The notes beneath the pieces are model-generated. The model saw only the letters and a list, made by a program, of their open reading frames with translations, did not search any database and was not told where the DNA came from. Made by a program: the position numbers and the translations under genes. Of a DNA stretch of 64,000 nt, positions 25,355 to 33,482 are shown piece after piece; the first letter of the stretch is position 1, and each line of letters begins with the position of its first letter. Origin of the DNA: Trichococcus collinsii (GTDB taxonomy: Bacteria; Bacillota; Bacilli; Lactobacillales; Aerococcaceae); contig NZ_FNQH01000002.1 of NCBI RefSeq assembly GCF_900107505.1, forward strand, positions 248,001 through 312,000. Reading direction: 5' to 3'.

Positions 25355-25897
25355 TTAATTCCTGAACCATGTTGGTTGGGAATCCTTCACAGTGGTAAAT
25401 GGCTCCAGCCCGTGGCTATTTTCCAAATAGTTTTCAAGGAAGCGCTGAGCCAAACTGCCTTTTTTGATATTAGCTTTCGCAGCCTCGGGGGAAAACCATT
25501 CCGCCTGATCCACCTCATCCGTCATGTCATCTAGACGCTCGTCCGCGACGATGCAGGAAAAATTCAGCATCAATGTATTACTTTTTTCAAAATATTCACT
25601 TTTGTTGTAGCGCAATCCAACCGTTTGCAGCCCAAGCTCTTCGGCGATTTCACGGGCCGCTGCCTGTTCCGCATCTTCGCCTTTATTGACGTATCCCGCA
25701 CAGAGAATGAAATCCGCACCGCCGTACTGTTTGATCAACAAAATTTTATCTTGTTCCTTGTTCAGGATGACCATGCTGACAGCTGTATTGAACACAGGAA
25801 ATCGATAACCCTCACAACTGTTGCAATAAGGGATTTCCCCTTCATTTTCCAGATATTTCGCTTCCAGTTCTGTTCCGCATTCCATGCAATAATTCAT
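25355..25897 (-). CDS. NUDIX hydrolase with N-terminal zinc ribbon
   Basis: The 180-residue protein has a zinc ribbon made by C4, C7, C25 and C28 (NYCMECG, YCNSC). The Nudix fold follows. The Nudix box at residues 68-90 is a perfect GX5EX7REUXEEXGU (GYVNKGEDAEQ then AAREIAEELGL). The ribbon-plus-Nudix layout is shared with NudC-like and several uncharacterised Firmicutes Nudix proteins, which hydrolyse nucleoside diphosphates linked to another group. The NudC-specific SQPWPFPxS motif is absent, though the C-terminus has SQPTWFRN. Substrate is unknown. Confidence 0.9.
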   Translation of the reverse strand: MNYCMECGTELEAKYLENEGEIPYCNSCEGYRFPVFNTAVSMVILNKEQDKILLIKQYGGADFILCAGYVNKGEDAEQAAAREIAEELGLQTVGLRYNKSEYFEKSNTLMLNFSCIVADERLDDMTDEVDQAEWFSPEAAKANIKKGSLAQRFLENYLENSHGLEPFTTVKDSQPTWFRN

Positions 25898-26040
25898 CTA
25901 TTTTGTACGCCCTTTCTGATTATGATTTTGTTCGCTTCTCTGAAGCCGTTACACCCTTTCCAAAAAGGATTCGGCGTTTTTTTATCCCAAGACAATATGA
26001 AACATTATAGCATGCCTGCTTTGTCTTTCTTTCCTCTTGA

Positions 26041-26098
26041 AAAAAATAACCCAAAAACTGAACATTCGAAAAAACGAAAGTTCAGTTTTTGGGTTTCA
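26041..26098 (-). terminator. Terminator of the SRPBCC gene
   Basis: AACCCAAAAACTGAAC and GTTCAGTTTTTGGGTT form a perfect 16-bp stem, with a T-rich tail on the minus strand. Confidence 0.85.
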
Positions 26099-26106
26099 TT
26101 TCTTGT

Positions 26107-26556
26107 TTATTGTGCTGATTCGCAGATGGCTTTAATGTTTTCCAATGTATGCTGGGTAGAGTTTTCTTCCATTTTGTCCGTGACCAGTTTGTCGAGTATT
26201 TTGGTGAACAGTGTTTCAGGCGGAACGCTATCGATATCAAACGTTAGCTCCGTTCCTTCATCTTTTGCAACGTAACGGCTGGTTTGCTTGGTCGGGAAAC
26301 TCCCGGTGATGTTCCCGCTCCAAATCGCGCCATCGTCAGTAAGCTTACATTCCGTCACTTCGATAGTGATTGGGAAATGGATGCCCATCATGGAATAGCT
26401 CGATTCGACGATCGTGCCCACTTCCCCTTTTCCTTTGACGCTTTCCGGTTCGGAAAGTCCGTTGTAAAAGTGTGACCAATTCTCAGGATTGATTGTGTAC
26501 TCATAGACTTTTTGGACGGGTGCATTGATGAAGATTGTTTTTTCAAAAGTAGCCAT
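26107..26556 (-). CDS. SRPBCC-fold (START/Bet v1-like) ligand-binding protein
   Basis: ATG 26556 is chosen because AAAGGGG lies ~10 nt upstream. The open frame to 26694 has no site and poor composition. The 149-residue protein begins with FEKTIFINAPVQKVYEYTIN, the usual first strand and helix of SRPBCC proteins. It continues with alternating strands (GEVGTIVESSY, FPITIEVTECKL, TELTFDIDSVP) and ends in a long helix (KILDKLVTDKMEENSTQHTLENI). Such proteins have a deep hydrophobic pocket for lipids or other ligands. No catalytic motif is visible. Confidence 0.82.
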   Translation of the reverse strand: MATFEKTIFINAPVQKVYEYTINPENWSHFYNGLSEPESVKGKGEVGTIVESSYSMMGIHFPITIEVTECKLTDDGAIWSGNITGSFPTKQTSRYVAKDEGTELTFDIDSVPPETLFTKILDKLVTDKMEENSTQHTLENIKAICESAQ

Positions 26557-26921
26557 TTTTGGTGTTCCCCTTTCAAAATCCACGCTGTGCCTGTTTGCTT
26601 CATTGACGACGGGATGGCAGGAAGGACGAAAAAAGTTGTTTAGCGATTGCATTCTCCATGGGATAATTTTGATAATTTTCTTATTCGTCTTCATTATACG
26701 CCTGTGTTCGCCATTATCAAAAGTGTACTGCTGACTTTTTCAAATAATATTAATATGCGGATTTTCAGCTTGTTGATCGTATCATTTGTCCTCCGTCAGT
26801 AATCGCACTAAAATAGGATTAACAACTGGAATAAATACTTATGTAATTGCATACTATTTTTGGCCGCCCAGTTCAAATGCCTTCAGCTCCTGGAAGATGA
26901 TTAGCAAGCGAGGGGATCACA
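26557..26921. other. Intergenic region between divergent SRPBCC and DUF438 genes
   Basis: These 365 nt are AT-rich and presumably hold two divergent promoters. I see no ORF, hairpin array or known operator. The DUF438 ribosome site GAGGGGAT lies at its right end. Confidence 0.5.
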
Positions 26922-28151
26922 ATGGAAGAAGAAGTCAAGAAAAGCACCAGAGAAGAGGAAATGGAGCAACGCCAAGCAATTTTGAAGAATCTGATTCTCC
27001 GCCTTCACGCAGGTGAGGACTACGAACAGATCAAGAAGGAATTCAAGGAACATTTCGCGACGGTCAGCGCTCTGGAAATTTCGATGATGGAACGGAGATT
27101 GATCGAACAAGGCATTGCCGTGGAGGAGATCCAGCGCCTTTGCTCGATCCATGCCGCTCTGTTTGCCGATGCAGTGACCTATGGACAAGCCCCCTCTCCC
27201 GAGAGCGAGAAACCGGGACATCCGATCCGAGTACTGAAGGAAGAAAATATGGCCATCGAAGCGACGCTGGACCGGATTGCGCGCCTTTTGGAAAGCTATC
27301 TGGGTGAGCCGGATCCTTCACTGAAAACCGGGCTGCTGAAGCAACTGGATATCCTCTGGGGCTTCGACAAGCATTATACGCGCAAAGAATACGCCATTTT
27401 CCCAATCATGGAGCGCTACGGCATGACCGCTCCGCCGAAAGTGATGTGGGGCGTGGATGACGAAATCCGGGGATTGTATAAGAAAATGAAACGGATGTTG
27501 GAGGAAGGACAGCTAGACGCCCTCAAAGTGACATTCGAAACGCTGCAGCAGGAAATGAAGGAGATGTTCATCAAGGAGGAGGACATCCTGTTGCCGATGG
27601 TTTCCGACTCATTCACTGAAGACGATTGGCTGAAAATTGCGGCTGAATCAGATGAGATCGGCTATTGCATCGTCCACCCGGAAGCGCAATGGCAACCTGA
27701 ACGCACCGCTTTTGAAACAGGCGAAGTGATGGGTTCTGTTCCGGAAGGCAACATCACCTTTGGAACAGGCTTTCTGACGGTTAAAGAGCTGGAAACGATG
27801 TTGAACCGATTGCCATTGGAACTCACCTTCATCGATGCGGATGGGATCGTGAAATATTATAATGACGGGCCGGATGAGAAAATCTTCATGCGCACAAAAT
27901 CCGCACTGGGAAGGGATGCCGAAAACTGCCATCCGCCAAAAAGCGTCGCGTTCATGAGGCAGCTAGTTTCGGACCTGAAATCCGGAAAGAAAAGCCACGA
28001 GATCATGTGGTATGAAGAAGGCGGGAAGTTCATCGTCGTGAATTATTGCGCGCTCCATGATGAGGACGGCACCTATTTGGGCGTTCTTGAATATGTGCAG
28101 GAGGCCCAGTCCATCCGCGAGCTGAAAGGGGCAAAACGCCACCTTTCTTAA
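26922..28151 (+). CDS. DUF438 / haemerythrin-like / PAS sensor protein
   Basis: The 409-residue cytosolic protein has three parts. An N-terminal helical DUF438 region (~1-90) comes first. A haemerythrin-like helical bundle (~95-240) carries His/Glu ligand candidates in PGHPIRVLKEEN, FDKHYTRKEYAIFP and KEEDILLPM. A PAS domain (~285-400) includes LTFIDADGIVKYYND and KFIVVNYCALHDEDGTYLGV. Di-iron haemerythrin bundles sense O2 or NO, and PAS domains bind small ligands, so it is probably a redox or NO-responsive protein without its own output domain. GAGGGG lies ~7 nt before the ATG. Confidence 0.87.
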   Translation: MEEEVKKSTREEEMEQRQAILKNLILRLHAGEDYEQIKKEFKEHFATVSALEISMMERRLIEQGIAVEEIQRLCSIHAALFADAVTYGQAPSPESEKPGHPIRVLKEENMAIEATLDRIARLLESYLGEPDPSLKTGLLKQLDILWGFDKHYTRKEYAIFPIMERYGMTAPPKVMWGVDDEIRGLYKKMKRMLEEGQLDALKVTFETLQQEMKEMFIKEEDILLPMVSDSFTEDDWLKIAAESDEIGYCIVHPEAQWQPERTAFETGEVMGSVPEGNITFGTGFLTVKELETMLNRLPLELTFIDADGIVKYYNDGPDEKIFMRTKSALGRDAENCHPPKSVAFMRQLVSDLKSGKKSHEIMWYEEGGKFIVVNYCALHDEDGTYLGVLEYVQEAQSIRELKGAKRHLS

Positions 28152-28222
28152 TGGAGTCTGGAGCGGACGGATGAGATTCCGGGTGAATATTTTCTTAACC
28201 CGAGAATCCGAATTTTTTCATG

Positions 28223-28252
28223 TTCTCCGATGAGCGCTCCTTCGCCGGAGAT
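28223..28252. repeat. Single hairpin unit (array B type)
   Basis: TTCTCCG, a ~15-nt loop ATGAGCGCTCC-TTCG, then CCGGAGA. Its core and loop resemble units of arrays A and C. It lies between convergent genes, just before a bidirectional terminator. Confidence 0.65.
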
Positions 28253-28270
28253 TCCGCTCTTTTCTCCCAC

Positions 28271-28317
28271 AAAAAGACGGTGCCTCAATCCTTTTTGATT
28301 GAGGCACCGTCTTTTTT
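28271..28317. terminator. Bidirectional terminator between DUF438 gene and feo operon
   Basis: AAGACGGTGCCTCAATC and GATTGAGGCACCGTCTT form a perfect 17-bp stem, with A/T tracts on both sides. Confidence 0.93.
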
Positions 28318-28332
28318 GGCAATTCGTTTTTA

Positions 28333-28593
28333 TTATTTGATAATTTGGGAGGTCGTGCAATGTTTTTCTGCCGATGCACCCTCTTGCGCAACACCGAGAT
28401 GGACCATCAGTGCGGTCCCAGCGATACAGTCGGCCTCAGCTTCTGCCGGAGTAGGCTCATTCATCGGGCAAACCGTTACGGTGCAGGCATTGCATTTCTT
28501 TCTGCCGCTCGCGATCAAACGGATTTGACAGAATAAGATGTACCCCATCAAGGTCAGAAACAACAACAAAACGATCCAAGATTGAACATTCAT
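28333..28593 (-). CDS. FeoB-associated Cys-rich membrane protein
   Basis: The 86-residue protein has one N-terminal membrane helix (~6-27), then a short soluble tail with six cysteines in all (C22, C34, C37, C42, C56, C79), including CNAC. This fits the small Cys-rich proteins often encoded after FeoB, which may be the Gram-positive counterpart of FeoC. Function is unproven; metal or Fe-S binding is likely from the cysteine pattern. It lies 18 nt after feoB on the same strand and ends the operon at a strong terminator. Confidence 0.82.
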   Translation of the reverse strand: MNVQSWIVLLLFLTLMGYILFCQIRLIASGRKKCNACTVTVCPMNEPTPAEAEADCIAGTALMVHLGVAQEGASAEKHCTTSQIIK

Positions 28594-28611
28594 AGTTTAT
28601 TCCTCCTCTTC

Positions 28612-30744
28612 CTATTTGACCATTGGTTTCGCCAAGCTTCCCCACATCGGCGAAGCTTTTTTAGGAGCAGGTCTGACGACTAAAAATACCAATATTGCCG
28701 TTGCTGCAGCAGCTACGCTGGCTCCCGCTCCGAAAGGCGCACCCAACACGATAACGGCCCCGAGCTGATTGATGATGAAGGCCAATACATAAGCTAAGGT
28801 TGTCTGATACAAGACACCGAAAAGCGTCCATTTAGCGCTGCCGAATTCGGTGCGCATCGCTCCAACAGCCGCGAAACAAGGCATGCAGATCATATTGAAC
28901 ACGAGGAACGATACTGCGCTGACCGGGTTGAATAGTGTGCTGAATGCAGCAGCTACCTCCGCCTCCGATCCGGTCGTCCCCATGAGTACACCAAATGTAC
29001 CGACAACATTTTCCTTAGCAATCAGTCCTTGGATGGTCGCCACCGTCGCTTGCCAAGAGCCGAAGCCCAATGGTGCGAAGAAAACCGCAACTGCACTACC
29101 GATCTTGGCTAGGATGCTTTGATCGCTTTCGGCAGCCATCCGTAGCTGCCAGTTGAAAGAAGATAAAAACCAAATAAAGCTGGAGCTGAGGAAAATGACA
29201 GTTCCCGCATTTTTGACGAAGGCTAAACAACGGGCCCATACCGCGCGGAAAATGCTTTTCCATTGCGGCCAGTGATACATCGGCAACTCCATGACGAATG
29301 GCGATGCTTCCCCGGAAAAGATGGCTGTCTTACGCAGCAGCACGCCGGAAAAGATGACCGTCGCAATCCCCAACAGGTACATCGATAAAGCGACCCAGGA
29401 TGCGCCGCCGAAGATAGCATTCGCGATCAGGGCGATGACCGGCAGTTTCGCTCCGCATGGGATGAATGAAGTGGTCAGGATCGTCATGCGGCGATCCTGC
29501 AGGTTCTCGATTGTTCGGGAAGCCTGGATGCCCGGGACCGAGCAACCGGAACCGATCAGCAACGGAATGAACGATTTACCAGAAAGACCGAAGCCGCGGA
29601 AAACCCTGTCCATCACGAATGCGACGCGGGCCATATAGCCGCTGTCCTCCAGCAAGGTTAAGCAGAAGAACAAGGCGGCCATCTGCGGCAGGAAGCCCAG
29701 AACTGCACCTACGCCTCCGATGGCACCATCGATCACAAGGCTGCTGACTGCGGGATGGATGTCGATGCTGTCGAAGAAACTTTGCACGACCCCTGGCACG
29801 ATGCTTCCGAACAACACATCATTGACCCAATCGGTCCCCCACGTACCCACTGTTGTGATGGCGAAGTAGTAGACCGCATACATGATCAGCACGAAAATCG
29901 GCAACCCGAGCCAACGGTTGGTTACGATGTGATCGATCATGACCGAGAAAGAAGCTTTGTCGCTATTTTTCACGAGCACTTGGCGCGTAATTTTCGTCAC
30001 GAATTTATAGCGTTCATTGATCAGGATGGCCTCGGAGTCGTCGTCCAATTCCTTTTCATAACGGCTGAGAAGCCCTTCCATGACAGCCTGTCCGTCCTCG
30101 GGAATCGCAAGTTTCCCAGAAGTTTGTCCATCCCTTTCGAAAAGCTTGATGCTGTAGTAGCAACGCAATTTTTTCGGAACCAACGGAGTAATGATTTCCT
30201 CAATCGTATCGAGAATGCTCTCCACAACGATGCTGTATGCAATCGGTTCGGCCACAGCAATCGGTTCAGCGATGGCCTTGTACAGCTCTTCCAATCCGCT
30301 TTCCTTCAGTGCCGAAATCGTCACGAACGGCATACCGAACGAACTCGACAGTCCGGCGACGTCGAGCTGATCGCCCCTTTTTCCGACGATGTCCATCATG
30401 TTCAGGACGACCACGATCGGCAGCTGCAATTCCATCAACTGAGTCGTCAGGTAAAGATTTCGCTCCAAGTTGGAGGCATCGACGATGTTGATGATCAGAT
30501 CCGGCGCATCCAGCGTCAGGTAATCGCGCGTGACGATTTCCTCGATCGTATATGGGGACAACGAATAGATGCCGGGCAGATCGATGACCTGCGTCTCGCC
30601 GTCATGCAGCAAGGTGCCTGCCTTCTGTTCGACCGTCACCCCCGGCCAGTTGCCTACGCGTTGGGTGGACCCTGTCAAATGGTTGAATAAAGTCGTTTTC
30701 CCGCTGTTGGGATTTCCAACAAGCGCTATGGTTTTCCCCATCAT
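28612..30744 (-). CDS. feoB: Ferrous iron transporter FeoB
   Basis: The ~709-residue inner-membrane Fe(II) transporter has a cytosolic G-protein domain (G1 GNPNSGKTTLF, G3 DLPGIYSLSPYT, G4 VLNMMD). A helical GDI spacer follows, then a membrane domain with two gate repeats (GSGCSVPGIQASR; IPCGAKLPV). Length matches full FeoB. The two adjacent starts MM overlap the feoA stop by 4 nt, so translation is coupled. It belongs to the operon feoA-feoB-Cys-rich protein under a Fur-type box. Confidence 0.96.
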   Translation of the reverse strand: MMGKTIALVGNPNSGKTTLFNHLTGSTQRVGNWPGVTVEQKAGTLLHDGETQVIDLPGIYSLSPYTIEEIVTRDYLTLDAPDLIINIVDASNLERNLYLTTQLMELQLPIVVVLNMMDIVGKRGDQLDVAGLSSSFGMPFVTISALKESGLEELYKAIAEPIAVAEPIAYSIVVESILDTIEEIITPLVPKKLRCYYSIKLFERDGQTSGKLAIPEDGQAVMEGLLSRYEKELDDDSEAILINERYKFVTKITRQVLVKNSDKASFSVMIDHIVTNRWLGLPIFVLIMYAVYYFAITTVGTWGTDWVNDVLFGSIVPGVVQSFFDSIDIHPAVSSLVIDGAIGGVGAVLGFLPQMAALFFCLTLLEDSGYMARVAFVMDRVFRGFGLSGKSFIPLLIGSGCSVPGIQASRTIENLQDRRMTILTTSFIPCGAKLPVIALIANAIFGGASWVALSMYLLGIATVIFSGVLLRKTAIFSGEASPFVMELPMYHWPQWKSIFRAVWARCLAFVKNAGTVIFLSSSFIWFLSSFNWQLRMAAESDQSILAKIGSAVAVFFAPLGFGSWQATVATIQGLIAKENVVGTFGVLMGTTGSEAEVAAAFSTLFNPVSAVSFLVFNMICMPCFAAVGAMRTEFGSAKWTLFGVLYQTTLAYVLAFIINQLGAVIVLGAPFGAGASVAAAATAILVFLVVRPAPKKASPMWGSLAKPMVK

Positions 30745-30992
30745 TTTTCCTCCCCGAACGTAACTTCGATCATCTCGGCATCTTTTTTGCGTATCGATAA
30801 TTCATATCCGCGCACCATCACTTGGATCGGGTCACCTAATGGAGCGACTTTTCTGACATAAATGGCAGTGCCTTTCGTAATCCCCATATCCATCAATCTT
30901 CTGCGGGTAGCGCCTTGTCCTGTTATTTTGTTCACAATCGCAGATACACCGATCGGCAAGTCCCTTACATTCGTCAAAATCGTCCCCTCCAT
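30741..30992 (-). CDS. feoA: FeoA, SH3-like partner of FeoB
   Basis: The up-to-83-residue SH3-fold protein supports FeoB-mediated Fe(II) uptake. Family landmarks are GATRRRLMDMGITKGT, RKVAPLGDPI and YELSIRKKDAEMIEV. Start choice is open. The ATG at 30992 has no ribosome site, and its GGAGGGG belongs instead to a TTG at 30977, 6 nt downstream. The TTG start would give a 78-residue protein beginning TNVRDLPIG, typical FeoA length. The gene overlaps feoB by 4 nt. Confidence 0.93.
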   Translation of the reverse strand: MEGTILTNVRDLPIGVSAIVNKITGQGATRRRLMDMGITKGTAIYVRKVAPLGDPIQVMVRGYELSIRKKDAEMIEVTFGEEK

Positions 30993-31024
30993 TCTTTCAG
31001 CAATAGTAATTCCCCTGCACTAAT

Positions 31025-31039
31025 TGAGAATCGTTCTCA
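31025..31039. promoter_or_regulatory. Fur-type operator upstream of feoA
   Basis: TGAGAATCGTTCTCA is a 7-1-7 inverted repeat close to the TGATAATNATTATCA Fur box. It lies ~35-45 nt upstream of feoA, fitting iron-dependent repression. A related PerR or Zur site cannot be excluded. Confidence 0.8.
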
Positions 31040-31209
31040 TTAAGTCATAGCTTAAGGCATAGACTCCTTCAGGTCAAGATAATTCGTGCATTTTTACTTA
31101 TTTTTTTATACCGGAAATGAATGGATGAGGCCTGTCCGCGAGGGTGCGAAAAAATAAAAAGGCACGCAAGAAGTCACCCTCTCCCGTGCTTGTGAAATGC
31201 GTTCTCTTT

Positions 31210-31707
31210 TCAGCGACGATATTTGTCATAATTGTTGCGGCTGACACTCGATACTTCCAAAACGGCTTTGATCACTACGGCAACCACTGCGCCCAGAACG
31301 GCTCCAAGCGGCCCGAACAATAGGATACAGATGACTGTCGCCAGAAACGTGTACAACGGCCGGATACCAAGTTCCTTACCGGTAATGAACGGCTCTGCAA
31401 TCTGACGGACGACCACCAAGATAATGTAAAGCAGCCCAATTTGCCAAGCCAGCGTTGTGTTCCCCAACAGCAAATGGATCACCGCCCATGGGATCATCAC
31501 CATCCCGCTCCCCAGAATCGGGATGAGATCGAAAACCGCGATCCCCAGAGCCTTCAGGAACCAAAAATCGATGCCGAAGTACAGAAAGCCGATGCACAAC
31601 AGGACAAAACTGATGGCAGCCAATTTGACGGCTGATATGAGATAACCCTTCAATCCTTTTCCGGTTGCGTTGATGATTTCCTTTATATAATAGCTGATCG
31701 TATCCAA
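31210..31707 (-). CDS. Half-length AI-2E/PerM-family membrane protein
   Basis: The 165-residue protein matches only the C-terminal half of AI-2E/YtvI permeases (usually ~330-370 residues). It includes ALGIAVFDLIPILGSGMVMIP, the conserved VVRQIAEPFITGKELGIRPL and a final pair of membrane helices ending LGAVVAVVIKAVLE. Its frame is clean, and it begins ISYYIKEIINATGKGLKGYL, similar to the linker that precedes this half in full proteins. No N-terminal half lies upstream. It is either a naturally short paralog or a truncation. Confidence 0.78.
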   Translation of the reverse strand: MDTISYYIKEIINATGKGLKGYLISAVKLAAISFVLLCIGFLYFGIDFWFLKALGIAVFDLIPILGSGMVMIPWAVIHLLLGNTTLAWQIGLLYIILVVVRQIAEPFITGKELGIRPLYTFLATVICILLFGPLGAVLGAVVAVVIKAVLEVSSVSRNNYDKYRR

Positions 31708-31839
31708 TGCGATCCCCCGCTTTCTCTTTATTCATTCAGTATACACCCTGTGTGTCTGCCAGTCATCGGGCATTGGACGGATTCTTTCCCGTTGCCTACA
31801 GGAGGCTTGACGGCTGATGCCATCAGGATTGTTCTATGC

Positions 31840-31845
31840 TAAAAT
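31840..31845 (+). promoter_or_regulatory. Extended -10 of the mvaA promoter
   Basis: TGCTAAAAT gives an extended -10 (TAAAAT at 31840-31845) ~57 nt before the mvaA start. No good -35 is at the right distance, so this is tentative. Confidence 0.4.
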
Positions 31846-31901
31846 GATATAGGAAACAGACACTGATTACACGTCAAAACACTTGGGAAATGGAGCATAA
31901 A

Positions 31902-33206
31902 ATGGAATCCAAATATCTTCAGAAATTTTACGATAAAACACCAGCCGAAAGGATCACTGCCCTACACTTGGCCGGCATTCTGAATGAAGAAGCGACAGCC
32001 AAGCTTCAGGAAGGATTGAAACTGCCGCAGGAAATCGCCGACAACATGATCGAAAACCAATTGAGCACGTACGAATTGCCTTACGGGGTCGCCTTGAACT
32101 TTCTGATAGACGGAAAAGACTATGCCGTCCCGATGGCCATCGAAGAGCCTTCCGTCATCGCTGCGGCCAGCGCCGGCGCAAAAATCATCGCTATGGCGGG
32201 CGGATTCCGCACGACAACCCAGGAACGGATCATGATTGGCCAAGTTGCCTTGAAAAACGTTCCCGACAGCGTTGCTGCTGAACAACTGATTCTTTCGCAT
32301 CAGGAAGAGATCCTGAAGGTGGCCAATGCTGCCCACCCTTCCATCGTGAAACGTGGCGGCGGTGCCCGTCGCGTCAGCGTCAGGATTCTGCCTGCAGATG
32401 ATGTTGAAAGGATTCCATCATTTTTCATCGTCCATCTCCATGTCGAGACATTGGAGGCGATGGGGGCCAACATCATCAATACGATGATGGAAGGCGTCAT
32501 CCCTTACCTAGAGAGTTTGACCGGTGGCGAGGCTTTGATGGGAATCCTGACCAATTACGCAACAGACTGCTTGGCGACCGCCGAGTGCAGGATACCGGCT
32601 GTACTTCTTGCCAGAGGTGCTTTCTCCGGTGATGAAGTGCGCGACCGGCTGATCGAAGCCTATCAGTTCGCCTACGTCGATCCTTATCGCGCCGTCACCA
32701 ACAACAAAGGCATCATGAACGGCATCGATGCCATCGTGCTGGCATCTGGAAACGATTGGCGTGCCATTTCTGCGGGAGCGCATGCCTATGCTTCCCGCAG
32801 CGGACAGTACCGTTCGCTGACAACCTGGAAAAAAACGGAAAACGGGGATCTGCTTGGAAGTCTGACTTTACCATTGCCGATCGGAGCTGTGGGAGGATCA
32901 ATCAACTTCCACCCTGCTGCGAAAATGACGAAAGAAATCCTTGGCTACCGTTCAGCATCCGAACTGGAGTCCATCATCGTATCGGTCGGGCTAGCGCAAA
33001 ACTTCTCTGCCATCAAAGCACTGGTGACGGAAGGCATTCAAAAAGGACATATGGGCCTGCATTCGCGTTCACTCGCGATCAGCGCAGGTGCGATCGGAAA
33101 CGAAATCGAAAAGCTGTCGGAGCTGCTTAAGAGTGAAAAAAATATGAATCTGGCGACAGCTCAGACACTTTTGTCGCAAATCCGCGGTGCGGATGCAGGC
33201 GATTGA
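31902..33206 (+). CDS. mvaA: Hydroxymethylglutaryl-CoA reductase, class II (MvaA)
   Basis: The 434-residue cytosolic enzyme makes mevalonate from HMG-CoA, as in the mevalonate pathway of Gram-positive cocci. Visible landmarks are EEPSVIAAAS (catalytic Glu), TNNKGIMNGI (catalytic Lys), SGNDWRAI (Asp) and the late His in KGHMGLHSRSLA. Length and the absence of membrane helices fit class II. ATG 31902 is preferred (GGAG 6 nt upstream); ATG 31890 is an alternative. It is convergent with mvaS across hairpin array C. Confidence 0.95.
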   Translation: MESKYLQKFYDKTPAERITALHLAGILNEEATAKLQEGLKLPQEIADNMIENQLSTYELPYGVALNFLIDGKDYAVPMAIEEPSVIAAASAGAKIIAMAGGFRTTTQERIMIGQVALKNVPDSVAAEQLILSHQEEILKVANAAHPSIVKRGGGARRVSVRILPADDVERIPSFFIVHLHVETLEAMGANIINTMMEGVIPYLESLTGGEALMGILTNYATDCLATAECRIPAVLLARGAFSGDEVRDRLIEAYQFAYVDPYRAVTNNKGIMNGIDAIVLASGNDWRAISAGAHAYASRSGQYRSLTTWKKTENGDLLGSLTLPLPIGAVGGSINFHPAAKMTKEILGYRSASELESIIVSVGLAQNFSAIKALVTEGIQKGHMGLHSRSLAISAGAIGNEIEKLSELLKSEKNMNLATAQTLLSQIRGADAGD

Positions 33207-33265
33207 GGTATAGCGCCGTGACTGATGGAGATTTGCAGGCGAGATATCGTGCTGCATTCCAGTTT

Positions 33266-33396
33266 TTTTCTCCGGGGAGACTCGCCTCTCTGGAGTAGAA
33301 GTATTGGATTTTTTTCTTCTCCGGTCGCAGCGGCTTCGCCGGAGTACAGGAACTAAATTGTTTCTTCTCCGGCTAAGGCCGGCCTGACCGGAGAAT
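33266..33396. repeat. Tandem hairpin array C (3 units, 48-49-bp period)
   Basis: TCTCCGG occurs at 33269, 33318 and 33366. Each is followed by a 14-15-nt loop and then CTGGAG/CCGGAG-type arms. Linkers are T-rich before each unit. It lies between convergent mvaA and mvaS, with no other terminator seen there apart from a possible GCACGCC/GGCGTGC hairpin near 33431-33467. Confidence 0.82.
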
Positions 33397-33482
33397 CCGG
33401 CCTCGGGAACCCATTCAAAAGCAAAAACAGCACGCCGACAACCAGATTACTGGTGATGGCGTGCTGTTTTTCATCGCATTCA

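Noticed and set aside
29755-30690. 311-codon open frame on the plus strand opposite feoB
   Set aside because: It is an antisense shadow of a clear feoB. Its composition (His, Asp, Arg, Gln-rich, no motifs) is typical of reverse-strand reading, and it has no ribosome site.
31708-31889. Frameshifted N-terminal half of the AI-2E gene upstream
   Set aside because: The gap is only ~180 nt and its translations show no membrane-helix pattern.
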